A stretch of 64,000 nucleotides of DNA, from NCBI RefSeq assembly GCF_900450995.1, contig NZ_UGHY01000002.1, positions 1,731,001 through 1,795,000 on the forward strand, in the 5' to 3' direction. The notes below the pieces were generated by a model, which had not been told where the DNA came from, searched no databases, and saw only the letters and a program-made list of their open reading frames with translations. Source of the stretch: Haemophilus parainfluenzae. GTDB taxonomy: Bacteria > Pseudomonadota > Gammaproteobacteria > Enterobacterales > Pasteurellaceae. This document shows positions 39,870-49,043 of this stretch, piece by piece; the stretch's first letter is position 1, and the number at the start of each line of letters is the position of its first letter. A program made the position numbers and the translations under genes.

Positions 39870-42800
39870 TTGTTCGTTACTTATTATTCAAACCAACCAG
39901 AAATTCAAAAGGATATTTTAGTTTCGCTGTTGGAAAATTTACCGCAACATGATCCGTTTCAATCTGACATTGTGTTAGTGCAAAGTCCAGGTATGGCACA
40001 ATGGTTGCAAATGGAAATTGCTAAAAAACGCGGTGTTGCAGCGAATTTCCAATTCCCCATGCCTTCCAGTTTTATTTGGAAACTTTACGCTGATAATTTG
40101 CCGAATGTTTCCACGCAAAACCCTTTTGAAAAAGATTCAACGTTATGGCGATTAATGCGATTAATCCCTACTTTTTTACAGCAAAAAGAATTTGAACCAT
40201 TAAAAAAATATTTAGCGTCTTCACCTGCATCAGAACAGCAAAAACTTTATCAATTAAGCCTAAAAGTTGCCGATTTATTTGACCAATATCTCGTCTATCG
40301 TCCCGAATGGATTGCCGCATGGGAAGAAAATAACGATGAAAAGATCTTGGCTCAAATTAATCAGCAAAAGCAGGGGGGGGCGGCGTTAAATCCTACCTTT
40401 CTTTCTCAAATTAAAGGCAATATTCACTGGCAGGGAATTTTATGGCGAGCCTTGGTGAATGATGTCCAACGTGATTTCGGTGGAAAAGCAAAACATCGTG
40501 CTGCACTTAATCAACAATTTTTAGCATTATGTCGTGATCCCAATGCGACGCTCAACTTACCAGAACGTATTTTTATTTTTGGTATTCCAGCATTGCCAAC
40601 GGTTTATCTCAATATTTTCCAAGGTATTTCAGCTAAAACAGACGTACATTTATTCTTCAATAATCCATGTCAAGAATACTGGGGCGACCTGCGAGATCTG
40701 AGTAAATCCTATTTATTAGAAAGACAGCGTTTCGTGCAAGAAAGTGATGATGTGAAGCCTTTAATTTCAGCCGAGCAAGTGTCATGGGAACCTGCTGACC
40801 TTGATTACACCAATCAACAAGAAGAATTGTTCAGCGGAAATCCGCTTTTAGCCTCTTGGGGAAAAATGGGACGGGATTTTCTCTATCAATTAGTGCGTGA
40901 TGAAGAAAATATTCAAGCCATTTCCCGTGATTACTATGCGGAACTTCCTGAAAAAACGTTACTAGGACAGATCCAAAATCAAATTTTGACGTTGAGTCAT
41001 GGTGCATTAAATGTAGAGAAAAATGACCGCTCTTTGGTCGTGAAATCTTGCCATAGCGCGATGCGAGAAGTTGAAGTGCTGCATGATTATTTGTTGGATT
41101 TATTCAATCAAAATCAGCATAAGCCAAAAGAAGAGCAGATTACACCAAAAGATGTGGTGGTCATGGTTGCTGATGTTAACCAATATACGCCTTATATTCA
41201 GGCTGTCTTTGGTACGAATAGTGCGGATGCACCTACTATTCCATTCTCGATTTCTGACAGTAAATTGTCTGAAAGTGATGTGATCGTGTCGAGCTATCTT
41301 TCCCTGCTAAATTTAAGAGAAAGTCAGTTTGGCGCGGAAGAAGTACTGGCTTTATTGGATATTCCCGCTATCCGTGAGCGTTTTAATATTGCCCTTGTAG
41401 ATCTCGAACAAATCCGTGAATGGGTGAAAGAGTCGGGTATTCGCTTTGGTTTAGAAAAACTGCAGAATACACTGAATTTTAACGCATGGCAGGCGGGACT
41501 TGAACGTATGACTTTAGGTTATGCGATGCGTGAAGAGCAAGGCGTTTGGCAGGACAGTCTTGGACTTGATAGTAGCTATGGATTGAAAGGGCAGTTAGTC
41601 GGTGCGGTGAATCAATTTTTTACAGCCCTAAATAAATGGCATCAAGATTTGCAAAAGGCACACAATATTGAAAAATGGCGTGAAAAATTAACCGCACTTT
41701 TGACGGATTTCTTTGTGCAAAATGAAGAAACTGCGGATACCTTATTTTATATTCAGGATTGTATCAATGCCTTTGCCGATGATTTGCAGACCGTCAATTT
41801 TGAAGAAACTTTGCAAGCGGATGTGATTGCGGAAGTGATGTCTGCACGTTTAGAAGAAACACCAAATAGCCTTCGCTTCTTAGCAGGGAAAGTGAATTTC
41901 TGCACGCTTTTACCAATGCGATCTATTCCTTTCAAAGTGGTATGTTTGCTTGGGATGAATGAGGCTGATTACCCACGCAGTCATACACCAAATAGTTTTG
42001 ACTTAATGCAATATCATCATCAAAAAGGCGATCGTGTTCGTCGAGACGATGATCGTTACTTATTCCTTGAAGCCTTACTGGCTGCAAGATCTCATTTTTA
42101 TGTGAGTTATGTGGGCTGTTCGATTATTGATAATCAACCCAAAGAGCCTTCAGTGTTAGTGAGCCAGTTAATTGATTATATTAATCATTATTCAGAAAAT
42201 GGCTTGAGAATTGAACAACATCCAATGACGGCGTTTAGTCCAAGTAATTTCCAAAATAAAGGGAAAATTAACCGCTCTTTTGCAAAAAAATGGCTGCCGA
42301 TTGCGCAATTCCAAGAAAGAAAATGTCATGAATTTGTTGTGCCTATGGGCGAAAATCAAGAGCCAATAACGGAAATTGAACTCGATCGTTTTGTGAGTTT
42401 TGTTGAAAATCCAGTGAAATTCTTTTTTGAAAAGCAGCTTGGCGTGTATTTCCGAGATGAAGGTGATCGCATTGAAGAAAGTGAAAACTTCACGTTAAAT
42501 GGTTTGGATCGTTATCGCATTAATAATGAGTTATTGCATTTAGAGGAAGCGCAATTTAACGATTATTTCGCCAAACAGCGAGTAAAAGGCATCATGCCAC
42601 GCGGCGAGTTTGCGGAAGTTTGTGCGCAATCCATTCGTGCTGATGTATTGGCTTTTAAAGAGAAAATTAAGGATTATTCTTCACCCCACAGTGAGAGTGT
42701 TGATTTTGTGGTGGAAACGGCACAAGGCAATATTCGCTTGTTTGGCTATATGGAGCCATTATTTGGTGATGAAAATCAGATAATCGAATGGCGATTTGCA

Positions 42801-43229
42801 AAATATAAAGATCGTTATCGTATTCGTCCATGGCTTTATTATCTCATTCAACTGGCGACAAAAGAGAACGCACTGCCACCACGTATTATCGCTAAAGATA
42901 AGGATTTAACATTAAAAACAATAGAAAAATCAACCGCACTTGAGAAACTGAAAATGTATATCGAGGCTTATTTACAAAGCCAGCAACAAATTCAGCTCAT
43001 TCCAAAGGAAAATATAGCGAAGTTTATTGAAAAAGATGAAAGTGCGGTCAATTTTGACAATGTTTTAGCGAATATCGAATCCCTTGCGAAAGATGATCCT
43101 TATGGTTACGGTAAAGCTGATCCTTATTGGGCGAGGGTGTTGGGGCAAACAGAACAATTTAAATCGCAGGATGGTCTCTTGCAGTTGGTGAAACAAACCA
43201 CATCCTGGTTTGGAGAAATGTTGTCTTAA
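39870..43229 (+). CDS. recC: Exodeoxyribonuclease V gamma chain RecC
   Basis: RecC is the Chi-recognising subunit of RecBCD, which processes DNA double-strand ends for RecA. The 1119-residue protein matches RecC from its start (VTYYSNQPEI, VLVQSPGMAQWLQMEIAKK, FPMPSSFIWKLY), through the inactivated helicase core (LPMRSIPFKVVCLLGMNEAD, RRDDDRYLFLEALLAARSHF, VSYVG), to the nuclease-like C-terminal domain. The start is TTG (39870) with AAAAGGG before it; there is no in-frame ATG that keeps the N-terminus. A G8 run at 40373-40380 lies in the coding sequence and is in frame. The gene follows comQ by 37 bases, so competence induction may raise it. Confidence 0.95.
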   Translation: MFVTYYSNQPEIQKDILVSLLENLPQHDPFQSDIVLVQSPGMAQWLQMEIAKKRGVAANFQFPMPSSFIWKLYADNLPNVSTQNPFEKDSTLWRLMRLIPTFLQQKEFEPLKKYLASSPASEQQKLYQLSLKVADLFDQYLVYRPEWIAAWEENNDEKILAQINQQKQGGAALNPTFLSQIKGNIHWQGILWRALVNDVQRDFGGKAKHRAALNQQFLALCRDPNATLNLPERIFIFGIPALPTVYLNIFQGISAKTDVHLFFNNPCQEYWGDLRDLSKSYLLERQRFVQESDDVKPLISAEQVSWEPADLDYTNQQEELFSGNPLLASWGKMGRDFLYQLVRDEENIQAISRDYYAELPEKTLLGQIQNQILTLSHGALNVEKNDRSLVVKSCHSAMREVEVLHDYLLDLFNQNQHKPKEEQITPKDVVVMVADVNQYTPYIQAVFGTNSADAPTIPFSISDSKLSESDVIVSSYLSLLNLRESQFGAEEVLALLDIPAIRERFNIALVDLEQIREWVKESGIRFGLEKLQNTLNFNAWQAGLERMTLGYAMREEQGVWQDSLGLDSSYGLKGQLVGAVNQFFTALNKWHQDLQKAHNIEKWREKLTALLTDFFVQNEETADTLFYIQDCINAFADDLQTVNFEETLQADVIAEVMSARLEETPNSLRFLAGKVNFCTLLPMRSIPFKVVCLLGMNEADYPRSHTPNSFDLMQYHHQKGDRVRRDDDRYLFLEALLAARSHFYVSYVGCSIIDNQPKEPSVLVSQLIDYINHYSENGLRIEQHPMTAFSPSNFQNKGKINRSFAKKWLPIAQFQERKCHEFVVPMGENQEPITEIELDRFVSFVENPVKFFFEKQLGVYFRDEGDRIEESENFTLNGLDRYRINNELLHLEEAQFNDYFAKQRVKGIMPRGEFAEVCAQSIRADVLAFKEKIKDYSSPHSESVDFVVETAQGNIRLFGYMEPLFGDENQIIEWRFAKYKDRYRIRPWLYYLIQLATKENALPPRIIAKDKDLTLKTIEKSTALEKLKMYIEAYLQSQQQIQLIPKENIAKFIEKDESAVNFDNVLANIESLAKDDPYGYGKADPYWARVLGQTEQFKSQDGLLQLVKQTTSWFGEMLS
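40373..40380 (+). repeat. G8 homopolymer inside recC
   Basis: Eight Gs encode part of KQGGAALN. The frame is open with eight. A loss or gain of one G would truncate RecC at about residue 170. Confidence 0.9.
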
Positions 43230-43306
43230 AGCGGATCTTCAGATCGAAAAGATCTTGGATTTTTGATAAGATGCTGACTTAAGAATAATTTTGAAAAGGA
43301 TCTAAA

Positions 43307-43756
43307 ATGCGTTGTCCGTTTTGTTCAACTGAAGAAACTAAGGTGATTGACAGCCGTTTGGTTTCTGATGGGTATCAAGTGCGTCGTCGTCGGGAATGCG
43401 GGAATTGTCATGAGCGCTTTACCACCTTTGAAACGGCCGAATTAGTGGTGCCAAAAATTATTAAAAATGATGGGTCACGCGAGCCGTTTAACGAAGATAA
43501 ATTGCGTAGCGGTATTCAACATGCGTTAGAAAAACGCCCTGTCAGTTCGGATGATGTGGAAAAAGCCATCAGCCATATTATTATCCAATTACGTGCGACG
43601 GGTGAACGCGAAGTACCAAGTCATCTCGTAGGTAAATTAGCCATGAATGAGCTGAAAGAATTAGATAAAGTGGCGTATATCCGTTTTGCGTCCGTTTATT
43701 TGAGCTTTGATAATATCAATGAATTCACCAAAGAAATTGAAAGCTTAAAGGATTAA
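43307..43756 (+). CDS. nrdR: Transcriptional repressor NrdR
   Basis: NrdR senses ATP/dATP and represses ribonucleotide reductase operons. The 149-residue protein has the N-terminal zinc ribbon CPFC (Cys3, Cys6) and CGNC (Cys31, Cys34), then an ATP-cone ([40 protein letters not shown]). Length is standard. AAAAGGA precedes the ATG. One base separates it from ribD, the same pairing as in many proteobacteria. Confidence 0.97.
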   Translation: MRCPFCSTEETKVIDSRLVSDGYQVRRRRECGNCHERFTTFETAELVVPKIIKNDGSREPFNEDKLRSGIQHALEKRPVSSDDVEKAISHIIIQLRATGEREVPSHLVGKLAMNELKELDKVAYIRFASVYLSFDNINEFTKEIESLKD

Positions 43757-43757
43757 T

Positions 43758-44887
43758 ATGAGTGACACCTTTTCCCCTGATGACGTGAAATTTATGCAAC
43801 TGGCTCTTGAGCTTGCGGCAAAAGGGCAGTACACCACGACGCCTAATCCATCCGTAGGATGTGTGTTGGTTAAAAACGGTGAAATTGTCGGGAAAGGGTT
43901 TCATTTTAAAGCCGGTCAGCCTCATGCAGAACGTGTAGCGTTGGCAGACGCCGGTGAGAAAGCGAAAGACGCAACGGCTTATGTGACACTTGAACCTTGT
44001 TCTCATTATGGACGCACACCGCCTTGTGCATTAGGTTTAATTGAAGCGGGTGTCAGTCGAGTTGTCGCAGCCATGGCAGATCCTAATCCTCAAGTGGCGG
44101 GCAAGGGCTTAAAAATGTTAGCCGATGCAGGCATACCAGGTGCGGTCAATTTATTGAACGAACAAGCAGAAGTTTTAAATAAAGGTTTTCTCAAACGTAT
44201 GAGAACAGGCAAGCCTTATGTGCAGCTAAAATTAGCCATGAGTTTAGATGGCCGAACAGCCATGGCGAGCGGTGAAAGTAAGTGGATCACTGGTGCAGCA
44301 GCTCGTGCAGATGTACAAAAAATGCGAGCCAAAGCGACCGCACTTTTATCTACAAGTGCTACCGTGTTAGCCGATGATCCAAGCTTGAACGTGCGTTGGA
44401 ATCAATTCCCCGATGATCTAAAAGCGGAATATGCTGAAGATACTGTGCGTCAGCCTATTCGCATAATCTTAGATTCTAAAAATCGAGTTCAACCAAACCA
44501 TCAATTATTCCATACCCATTCGCCAGTTTGGCTTGTGGGTTCAATTCCACGGGATATGTCTCTATTCCCTGATTTCTGTGAGCAAATGTTACTGCCAGAA
44601 AACTATGATTTTGATCTATTGATGACAGAATTAGGTAAGCGACAAGTGAATTCCATTTGGGTTGAAGCGGGCGCCAATTTAGCGGGAAGCCTGATTGAAC
44701 AACATGCTGTAGATGAATTAATCATTTATGTCGCCCCGAAACTCTTGGAGATAACGGTCGAGGATTATGCCAACTCCCGCATTTAGAAAAACTTTCTGAT
44801 GCCCCATTGTGGCAATTGCAAGAATGTGAAAGAATTGGGGACGATTTAAAGCTCAGTTATTTACCTAACTTATTAATAAAAGAATAA
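43758..44887 (+). pseudogene. ribD: Riboflavin biosynthesis deaminase/reductase RibD, frameshifted near the 3' end
   Basis: RibD deaminates and then reduces the pyrimidine intermediate of riboflavin synthesis. The deaminase zinc site is intact (PHAERVAL, YVTLEPCSHYGRTPPCAL), as is most of the reductase domain (MSLDGRTAMASGESKWITG, VEAGANLAGSLI). The open frame stops at 44786 after PKLLEITVEDYANSRI. Inserting one G in CTTGGAGATAAC (about 44745-44748) restores LLGDNGRGLCQLPHLEKL and a normal end at 44887 with SYLPNLLIKE. So one base is missing, and the product loses about 33 native residues and gains a short wrong tail. It may still be partly active, or the base may be lost by sequence error. 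Confidence 0.88.
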
Positions 44888-44890
44888 AAA

Positions 44891-45913
44891 ATGTTTAAAA
44901 AACTTTTCCACTCCGCCCTTTGGGGGCTTGCTGCGGCAGGTGTTATTTTATTTGCCGTTCCTAAGCTCAATAACAGCAGCCTTTTCTCTGCTGATGATAT
45001 CGTTTCGTTCAATAGTGCCGTGAGAATTGCTTCGCCTGCGGTGGTGAACGTGTACAACCGATCTTTTTCTTCTGCCAACATTAATGATAGCGATCAATTA
45101 CAGGTAAATAACTTAGGTTCTGGCGTGATTATGACCAAAGACGGTTATATTCTTACCAATAAACACGTTATCCAAAATGCTGATCAAATTGTGGTGGCAC
45201 TGCAAAACGGCAATATTTATGAAGCGAATTTAATTGGTTCGGATAATTTGACGGATCTTGCGGTATTAAAAATCAAAGCAACCAATCTTTCTACTATTCC
45301 ACAAAATAAAGAACGCCAAGTTCGAGTTGGTGATATTGCTCTTGCTATTGGTAACCCGTATAACCTCGGTCAAAGTGTTTCCCAAGGGATTATCAGTGCG
45401 GTAGGGCGTAGTGCCGTAGGGGATTCTTTAGGTCGTCAAAACTTTATTCAAACAGATGCATCAATTAACCGTGGTAACTCTGGTGGCGCGTTGATTAACT
45501 CTGCGGGCGAATTAGTGGGGATTAGCACGTTAAGTATTGGTAAAACAGCTAATGAAATTGCAGAAGGGTTAAATTTTGCGATTCCAATTAGTATTGCAAA
45601 TGATGTGTTAGATAAAATTATTCGCGATGGACGCGTGATTCGTGGTTATTTTGGGGTACAAAGTGAAATCACCGCTAACTCAAATAGTGGTATTGTAATT
45701 ACAGGTGTGACCGCCAATAGCCCTGCAGCGAAAGCGGGTATCCAAGTGGGTGATGTAATTTTGCGTTTAAATAAACAAGATAATCTGTCTATTCGTGAAA
45801 TGATGCAAATTATCAGTGATACTAAACCGAATACAGAAGTCATCGTCACAATTTCTCGTTTAGGTAAAATGATTGATCTTCCCGTGATTATTGAAGAGTT
45901 ACCGTCTAATTAA
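44891..45913 (+). CDS. degS: Periplasmic serine protease DegS
   Basis: DegS starts the sigma-E envelope-stress cascade by cutting the anti-sigma factor RseA when misfolded porin C-termini bind its PDZ domain. The 340-residue protein has an N-terminal membrane anchor (LFHSALWGLAAAGVILFAVP), the trypsin-like triad His92 (TNKHVIQ), Asp122 (LTDLAVLKI) and Ser197 (RGNSGGAL), and one PDZ domain (about residues 250-335). One PDZ and an uncleaved anchor distinguish it from DegP. It begins 3 bases after the restored ribD stop codon. Confidence 0.95.
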   Translation: MFKKLFHSALWGLAAAGVILFAVPKLNNSSLFSADDIVSFNSAVRIASPAVVNVYNRSFSSANINDSDQLQVNNLGSGVIMTKDGYILTNKHVIQNADQIVVALQNGNIYEANLIGSDNLTDLAVLKIKATNLSTIPQNKERQVRVGDIALAIGNPYNLGQSVSQGIISAVGRSAVGDSLGRQNFIQTDASINRGNSGGALINSAGELVGISTLSIGKTANEIAEGLNFAIPISIANDVLDKIIRDGRVIRGYFGVQSEITANSNSGIVITGVTANSPAAKAGIQVGDVILRLNKQDNLSIREMMQIISDTKPNTEVIVTISRLGKMIDLPVIIEELPSN

Positions 45914-45922
45914 GGATATATT

Positions 45923-46516
45923 GTGGAAGTTAAAACTAGTCACTTTTTTGCTTGTTTAGATCGTCTTCGCTTAATTCAGCGTTGGTCATTAATGCGCAAT
46001 ATTGAAAAGGAAAACTTGGCGGAGCATAGCCTGCAAGTAGCTTTTGTAGCACAAGCTTTAGCCATTATTAAAAATCACTTTTTTGATGGTTCAGTCAATC
46101 CTGAACGTATTGCAGTGATGGCGATGTATCATGATACCTCTGAAATTTTCACTGGTGATTTACCGACCCCAATTAAGTATTTTAACTCTGAAATCACGCA
46201 TGCTTATAAAGATATTGAAGCAGCTGCAGAATTGCATTTAATTAGTTTGCTCCCGGTTGAATTGCAAGAGAGTTTTGCACCATATTTAGATAGTGAGCAA
46301 TTTAGCCCAGAAGAAAAGCATTTAGTAAAACAAGCGGATTTGATTTGTGCGTATATTAAAGCTCAATTTGAATTAGAGCATGGTAACCATGAATTTAAAA
46401 CAGCGAAAAAACGCTTAGAAAATTTAATGGAACAATGGCACAGCCAGGAAATGGATTATTTTTTACAAGTCTTTTTACCAAGTTTTGGACGCTCGATTGA
46501 TGAGATTGCGTTATAA
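45923..46516 (+). CDS. yfbR: 5'-deoxynucleotidase YfbR (HD domain)
   Basis: YfbR removes the 5' phosphate from deoxyribonucleoside monophosphates. The 197-residue protein has the HD-domain metal set: [34 protein letters not shown] with the HD pair, and [12 protein letters not shown]. Length matches E. coli YfbR (199). I take the GTG start at 45923 preceded by AAGGATAT. It lies 9 bases after degS on the same strand, then comes a terminator. Confidence 0.9.
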   Translation: MEVKTSHFFACLDRLRLIQRWSLMRNIEKENLAEHSLQVAFVAQALAIIKNHFFDGSVNPERIAVMAMYHDTSEIFTGDLPTPIKYFNSEITHAYKDIEAAAELHLISLLPVELQESFAPYLDSEQFSPEEKHLVKQADLICAYIKAQFELEHGNHEFKTAKKRLENLMEQWHSQEMDYFLQVFLPSFGRSIDEIAL

Positions 46517-46528
46517 GCGCAAATAATA

Positions 46529-46556
46529 AAGTGCCATCAATTTTGATCGCACTTTT
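46529..46556. terminator. Degenerate uptake-signal-pair terminator between yfbR and modE
   Basis: AAAGTGCCATCAA and TTGATCGCACTTT pair with one mismatch. Each arm differs by one base from the uptake signal. It separates the convergent yfbR and modE genes. Confidence 0.8.
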
Positions 46557-46566
46557 GGTTTTAGGA

Positions 46567-47337
46567 TTATTTCAATGTCGCTAGAATAATCTGTTCTGGC
46601 TCAACGTGTAACCACACTTCTTGTCCAACTTTCCAGCCATCTTTGCTATGAATACTCGCACAAAATTCAATTGAGCTGTCCTTTAATTGCACAATGGCTT
46701 CTTCGTTTTCCATTGAAAGAATAGTCGCTTGGAAGAGGTTATTTTTTTCTTCTAATGGGGTGGCACTAATTTTCACCCAAGGGGCTTTAAACATGACCAT
46801 CACTTCTTTTTCAGTAATGAGTCTGAGACGCTCAGCGCTGCGCATTGTGATCGAAACATGTAATGGATGAGCTAAATCTTGAATGTTTACTGCAACAATG
46901 CAGCGAGAGTCCACGATATGTTGGCTTGCCACCTTACCGAAAAATTGATTGCGCGCGCTACTTTGTAAGGAGAATTTTGCCGTTGCTGAAAGTAGACTGT
47001 TTAGTGGGATCGTCTCATCTTGCAGAATATGAAAGGCATGCTCTTGTGTTTGTTCGAGCAAATCATAAAGCTGCAGTAAACGCTCGGCATAAGTGGTTAA
47101 TGAGGTACCGCCCCCGTTTTTCCCACCTATATTACGTTCTAAAAGCGGTTTGGGGCTGATTTTATTCATCGCCTCAAGGTGATCCCAAGCACTTTTATAA
47201 CTCACTTTAGCGTTTTTAGCTGCTTGGTTGATTGAGCCACATTCTTTAATTTCTTTTAAGAGGCGAACACGTTTTGGATCAATAAATAATTCTTGATGAA
47301 GTTTGATCGTCAGTAAAATTTCAGTTTGTTTCATCAT
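46567..47337 (-). CDS. modE: Molybdate-responsive transcriptional regulator ModE
   Basis: ModE binds molybdate and represses the mod transport operon while activating molybdoenzyme genes. The 256-residue protein has the N-terminal winged helix (LLKEIKECGSINQAAKNAKV, SYKSAWDHLEAMN, GGKNGGGTSLTTYAERLL) and two TOBE/Mop domains, beginning at SARNQFFGKVASQHIVDSRC and SAERLRLITEKEVMVMFKAP. GGAGG stands before two adjacent ATGs; the second (47334) is better spaced. It is divergent from modABC, the classical arrangement. Confidence 0.95.
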   Translation of the reverse strand: MMKQTEILLTIKLHQELFIDPKRVRLLKEIKECGSINQAAKNAKVSYKSAWDHLEAMNKISPKPLLERNIGGKNGGGTSLTTYAERLLQLYDLLEQTQEHAFHILQDETIPLNSLLSATAKFSLQSSARNQFFGKVASQHIVDSRCIVAVNIQDLAHPLHVSITMRSAERLRLITEKEVMVMFKAPWVKISATPLEEKNNLFQATILSMENEEAIVQLKDSSIEFCASIHSKDGWKVGQEVWLHVEPEQIILATLK

Positions 47338-47427
47338 CTCCTCCTAATACACAATTCTGTTTATTTTACTTGATCTTTAAGTTTTTCTGTATGCTTATTT
47401 GAAAATTCAAGTTATAATTTATCCGCA

Positions 47428-47446
47428 GTATATTTTTTTATATATA
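47428..47446. promoter_or_regulatory. Possible ModE operator in the modE-modA gap
   Basis: GTATAT and TATATA halves separated by a T-rich spacer resemble the TATATA-spacer-TATATA core of ModE sites, but the outer CG bases are missing. A TATAAT sequence at 47413-47418 nearby could be the modA -10. This is weak and rests mostly on context. Confidence 0.3.
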
Positions 47447-47471
47447 GTTTTATTTATATAGGAGATAAATA

Positions 47472-48233
47472 ATGAAATTAACTAAATTTGCAACCGCACT
47501 TTTAATTGCGGGTATGGGCGTATCTTTTGCTGCATCAGCAAAAGTGACTGTGTTTGCTGCAGCTTCAATGACTGATGCGTTAAAACAAATTGCGGATCAA
47601 TACCAAACTGAAAAGCCAAATAATACCGTCGTTTTCTCTTTTGCTTCTTCTTCTACGCTTGCAAAACAAGTTGAAGAAGGTGCACCTGCAGACTTATTTA
47701 TTTCAGCAAGCAACAAATGGATGAAATATTTATCAGACAAAAATCTCACTGTAAAAGAAACTGAAAAAGTATTAGCAGGCAATGAATTAGTATTAATTGC
47801 ACCGGCTAAAAGTGCTGTTAATTCAGTGGATATTGCCAGAGGTGAATGGATTAAAGGCTTAAAAGACAGCTATTTATCCGTAGGTGATCCTGCGCACGTT
47901 CCTGCAGGACAATATGCTGAAGAGTCATTAACCAAATTAAATTTATGGGATCAAGTTAAAGATAAATTAGCGCGTGCGAAAGACGTACGTGGTGCATTAG
48001 CCTTAGTTGAACGTGCTGAAGCCCCTTATGGTATTGTGTATAGCACCGATGCGAAAGTGAGTAAAGACGTGAAAGCAGTCGGTGTATTCCCGAAAGACAG
48101 TTATAAACCGGTTGAATATCCCGTTGCGATTTTAAAAGATCATGACAACGCGGATACTCGTGATTTCCTTAATTACTTAGAATCGAGCGCAGCGAAAAAA
48201 ATATTTGTTGAATATGGTTTCTCTGTGAAATAA
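47472..48233 (+). CDS. modA: Molybdate ABC transporter substrate-binding protein ModA
   Basis: ModA captures molybdate or tungstate in the periplasm. The 253-residue precursor has a signal peptide ending ASA before KVTVFAAASMTDALKQIADQ. Ligand-binding serines are seen in AAASMTD and FASSSTLAKQVEEGAPADLF, and the hinge DPAHVPAGQYAEESL is conserved. An uptake signal (47493) encodes TAL within the signal peptide. A hairpin with a T-run follows the gene, so modA is probably made in excess of modB and modC. Confidence 0.96.
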   Translation: MKLTKFATALLIAGMGVSFAASAKVTVFAAASMTDALKQIADQYQTEKPNNTVVFSFASSSTLAKQVEEGAPADLFISASNKWMKYLSDKNLTVKETEKVLAGNELVLIAPAKSAVNSVDIARGEWIKGLKDSYLSVGDPAHVPAGQYAEESLTKLNLWDQVKDKLARAKDVRGALALVERAEAPYGIVYSTDAKVSKDVKAVGVFPKDSYKPVEYPVAILKDHDNADTRDFLNYLESSAAKKIFVEYGFSVK

Positions 48234-48252
48234 TGAGCTAGACTTTATAAAG

Positions 48253-48276
48253 AAAGGACAGGCAACTGTCCTTTTT
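48253..48276 (+). terminator. Partial terminator between modA and modB
   Basis: AAAGGACAG and CTGTCCTTT form a 9-bp stem with a GCAA loop, followed by TTG. Its place inside an operon suggests attenuation that favours the binding protein. Confidence 0.75.
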
Positions 48277-48326
48277 GTTATTCCTAAAGAAATTTCGACA
48301 TATCGACATATACACAAGGAAATATT

Positions 48327-49043
48327 TTGCTCTCTTGGTTTCAATTAAGCCCGATGGAATGGGATGCGATTCACTTAAGCATGAGTGTCGCATTGAGTTC
48401 TATGCTTTGGAGTTTACCCTTCGCAATTTTTATTGCTTGGTTACTGGCTCGTAAGGAATTTTACGGTAAGTCGCTGGTTACAGGAATTATTCATCTGCCT
48501 TTGGTGTTACCGCCGGTAGTAATCGGTTATTTATTATTAGTCGCCATGGGACGTAATGGCTTTATTGGCAAGTATTTATATCAATGGTTTGGCTTATCCT
48601 TCGGCTTTAGCTGGAAGGGGGCAGTATTAGCTTCAGCGGTGGTGGCATTTCCATTGGTCGTACGAGCGATACGTCTTTCCTTGGAAAGCATTGATTTTAA
48701 ATTAGAGCAAGCCGCACAAACGCTTGGCGCTTCGCCTTGGCGAGTTTTTTTTACGATTACGTTGCCCCTTTCTCTACCTGGTGTATTGGCAGGTTTAGTA
48801 TTAGGGTTTGCTCGCTCTTTAGGAGAGTTTGGTGCAACCATTACCTTCGTATCTAATATTGCGGGGGAAACTCAAACCATTCCTTTAGCAATGTATTCGT
48901 TTATCCAAACACCAGGCGCAGAATCACAAACTGCACGCCTTTGTTTGTTTGCGGTGATCCTTTCATTAATTTCTTTATTGCTTTCCGAAGCATTGAGCAA
49001 ACGGATGCAGAAAAAATTGGGGCAGGGCGATGCTACACATTAA
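48327..49043 (+). CDS. modB: Molybdate ABC transporter permease ModB
   Basis: ModB is the membrane channel of the molybdate importer. The 238-residue protein has five to six hydrophobic helices and the ABC-permease EAA loop ([31 protein letters not shown]), followed by [20 protein letters not shown], typical of ModB. The start is TTG at 48327 with AAGGA 6 bases before; an ATG at 48354 would remove nine residues and also keeps the first helix. It overlaps modC by 14 bases. Confidence 0.94.
   Translation: MLSWFQLSPMEWDAIHLSMSVALSSMLWSLPFAIFIAWLLARKEFYGKSLVTGIIHLPLVLPPVVIGYLLLVAMGRNGFIGKYLYQWFGLSFGFSWKGAVLASAVVAFPLVVRAIRLSLESIDFKLEQAAQTLGASPWRVFFTITLPLSLPGVLAGLVLGFARSLGEFGATITFVSNIAGETQTIPLAMYSFIQTPGAESQTARLCLFAVILSLISLLLSEALSKRMQKKLGQGDATH

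Noticed and set aside
48285..48312. Short direct repeat CGACATATCGACATA before modB as a regulatory array
   Set aside because: There are only two imperfect units of 8 bases, probably chance in an AT-rich leader.
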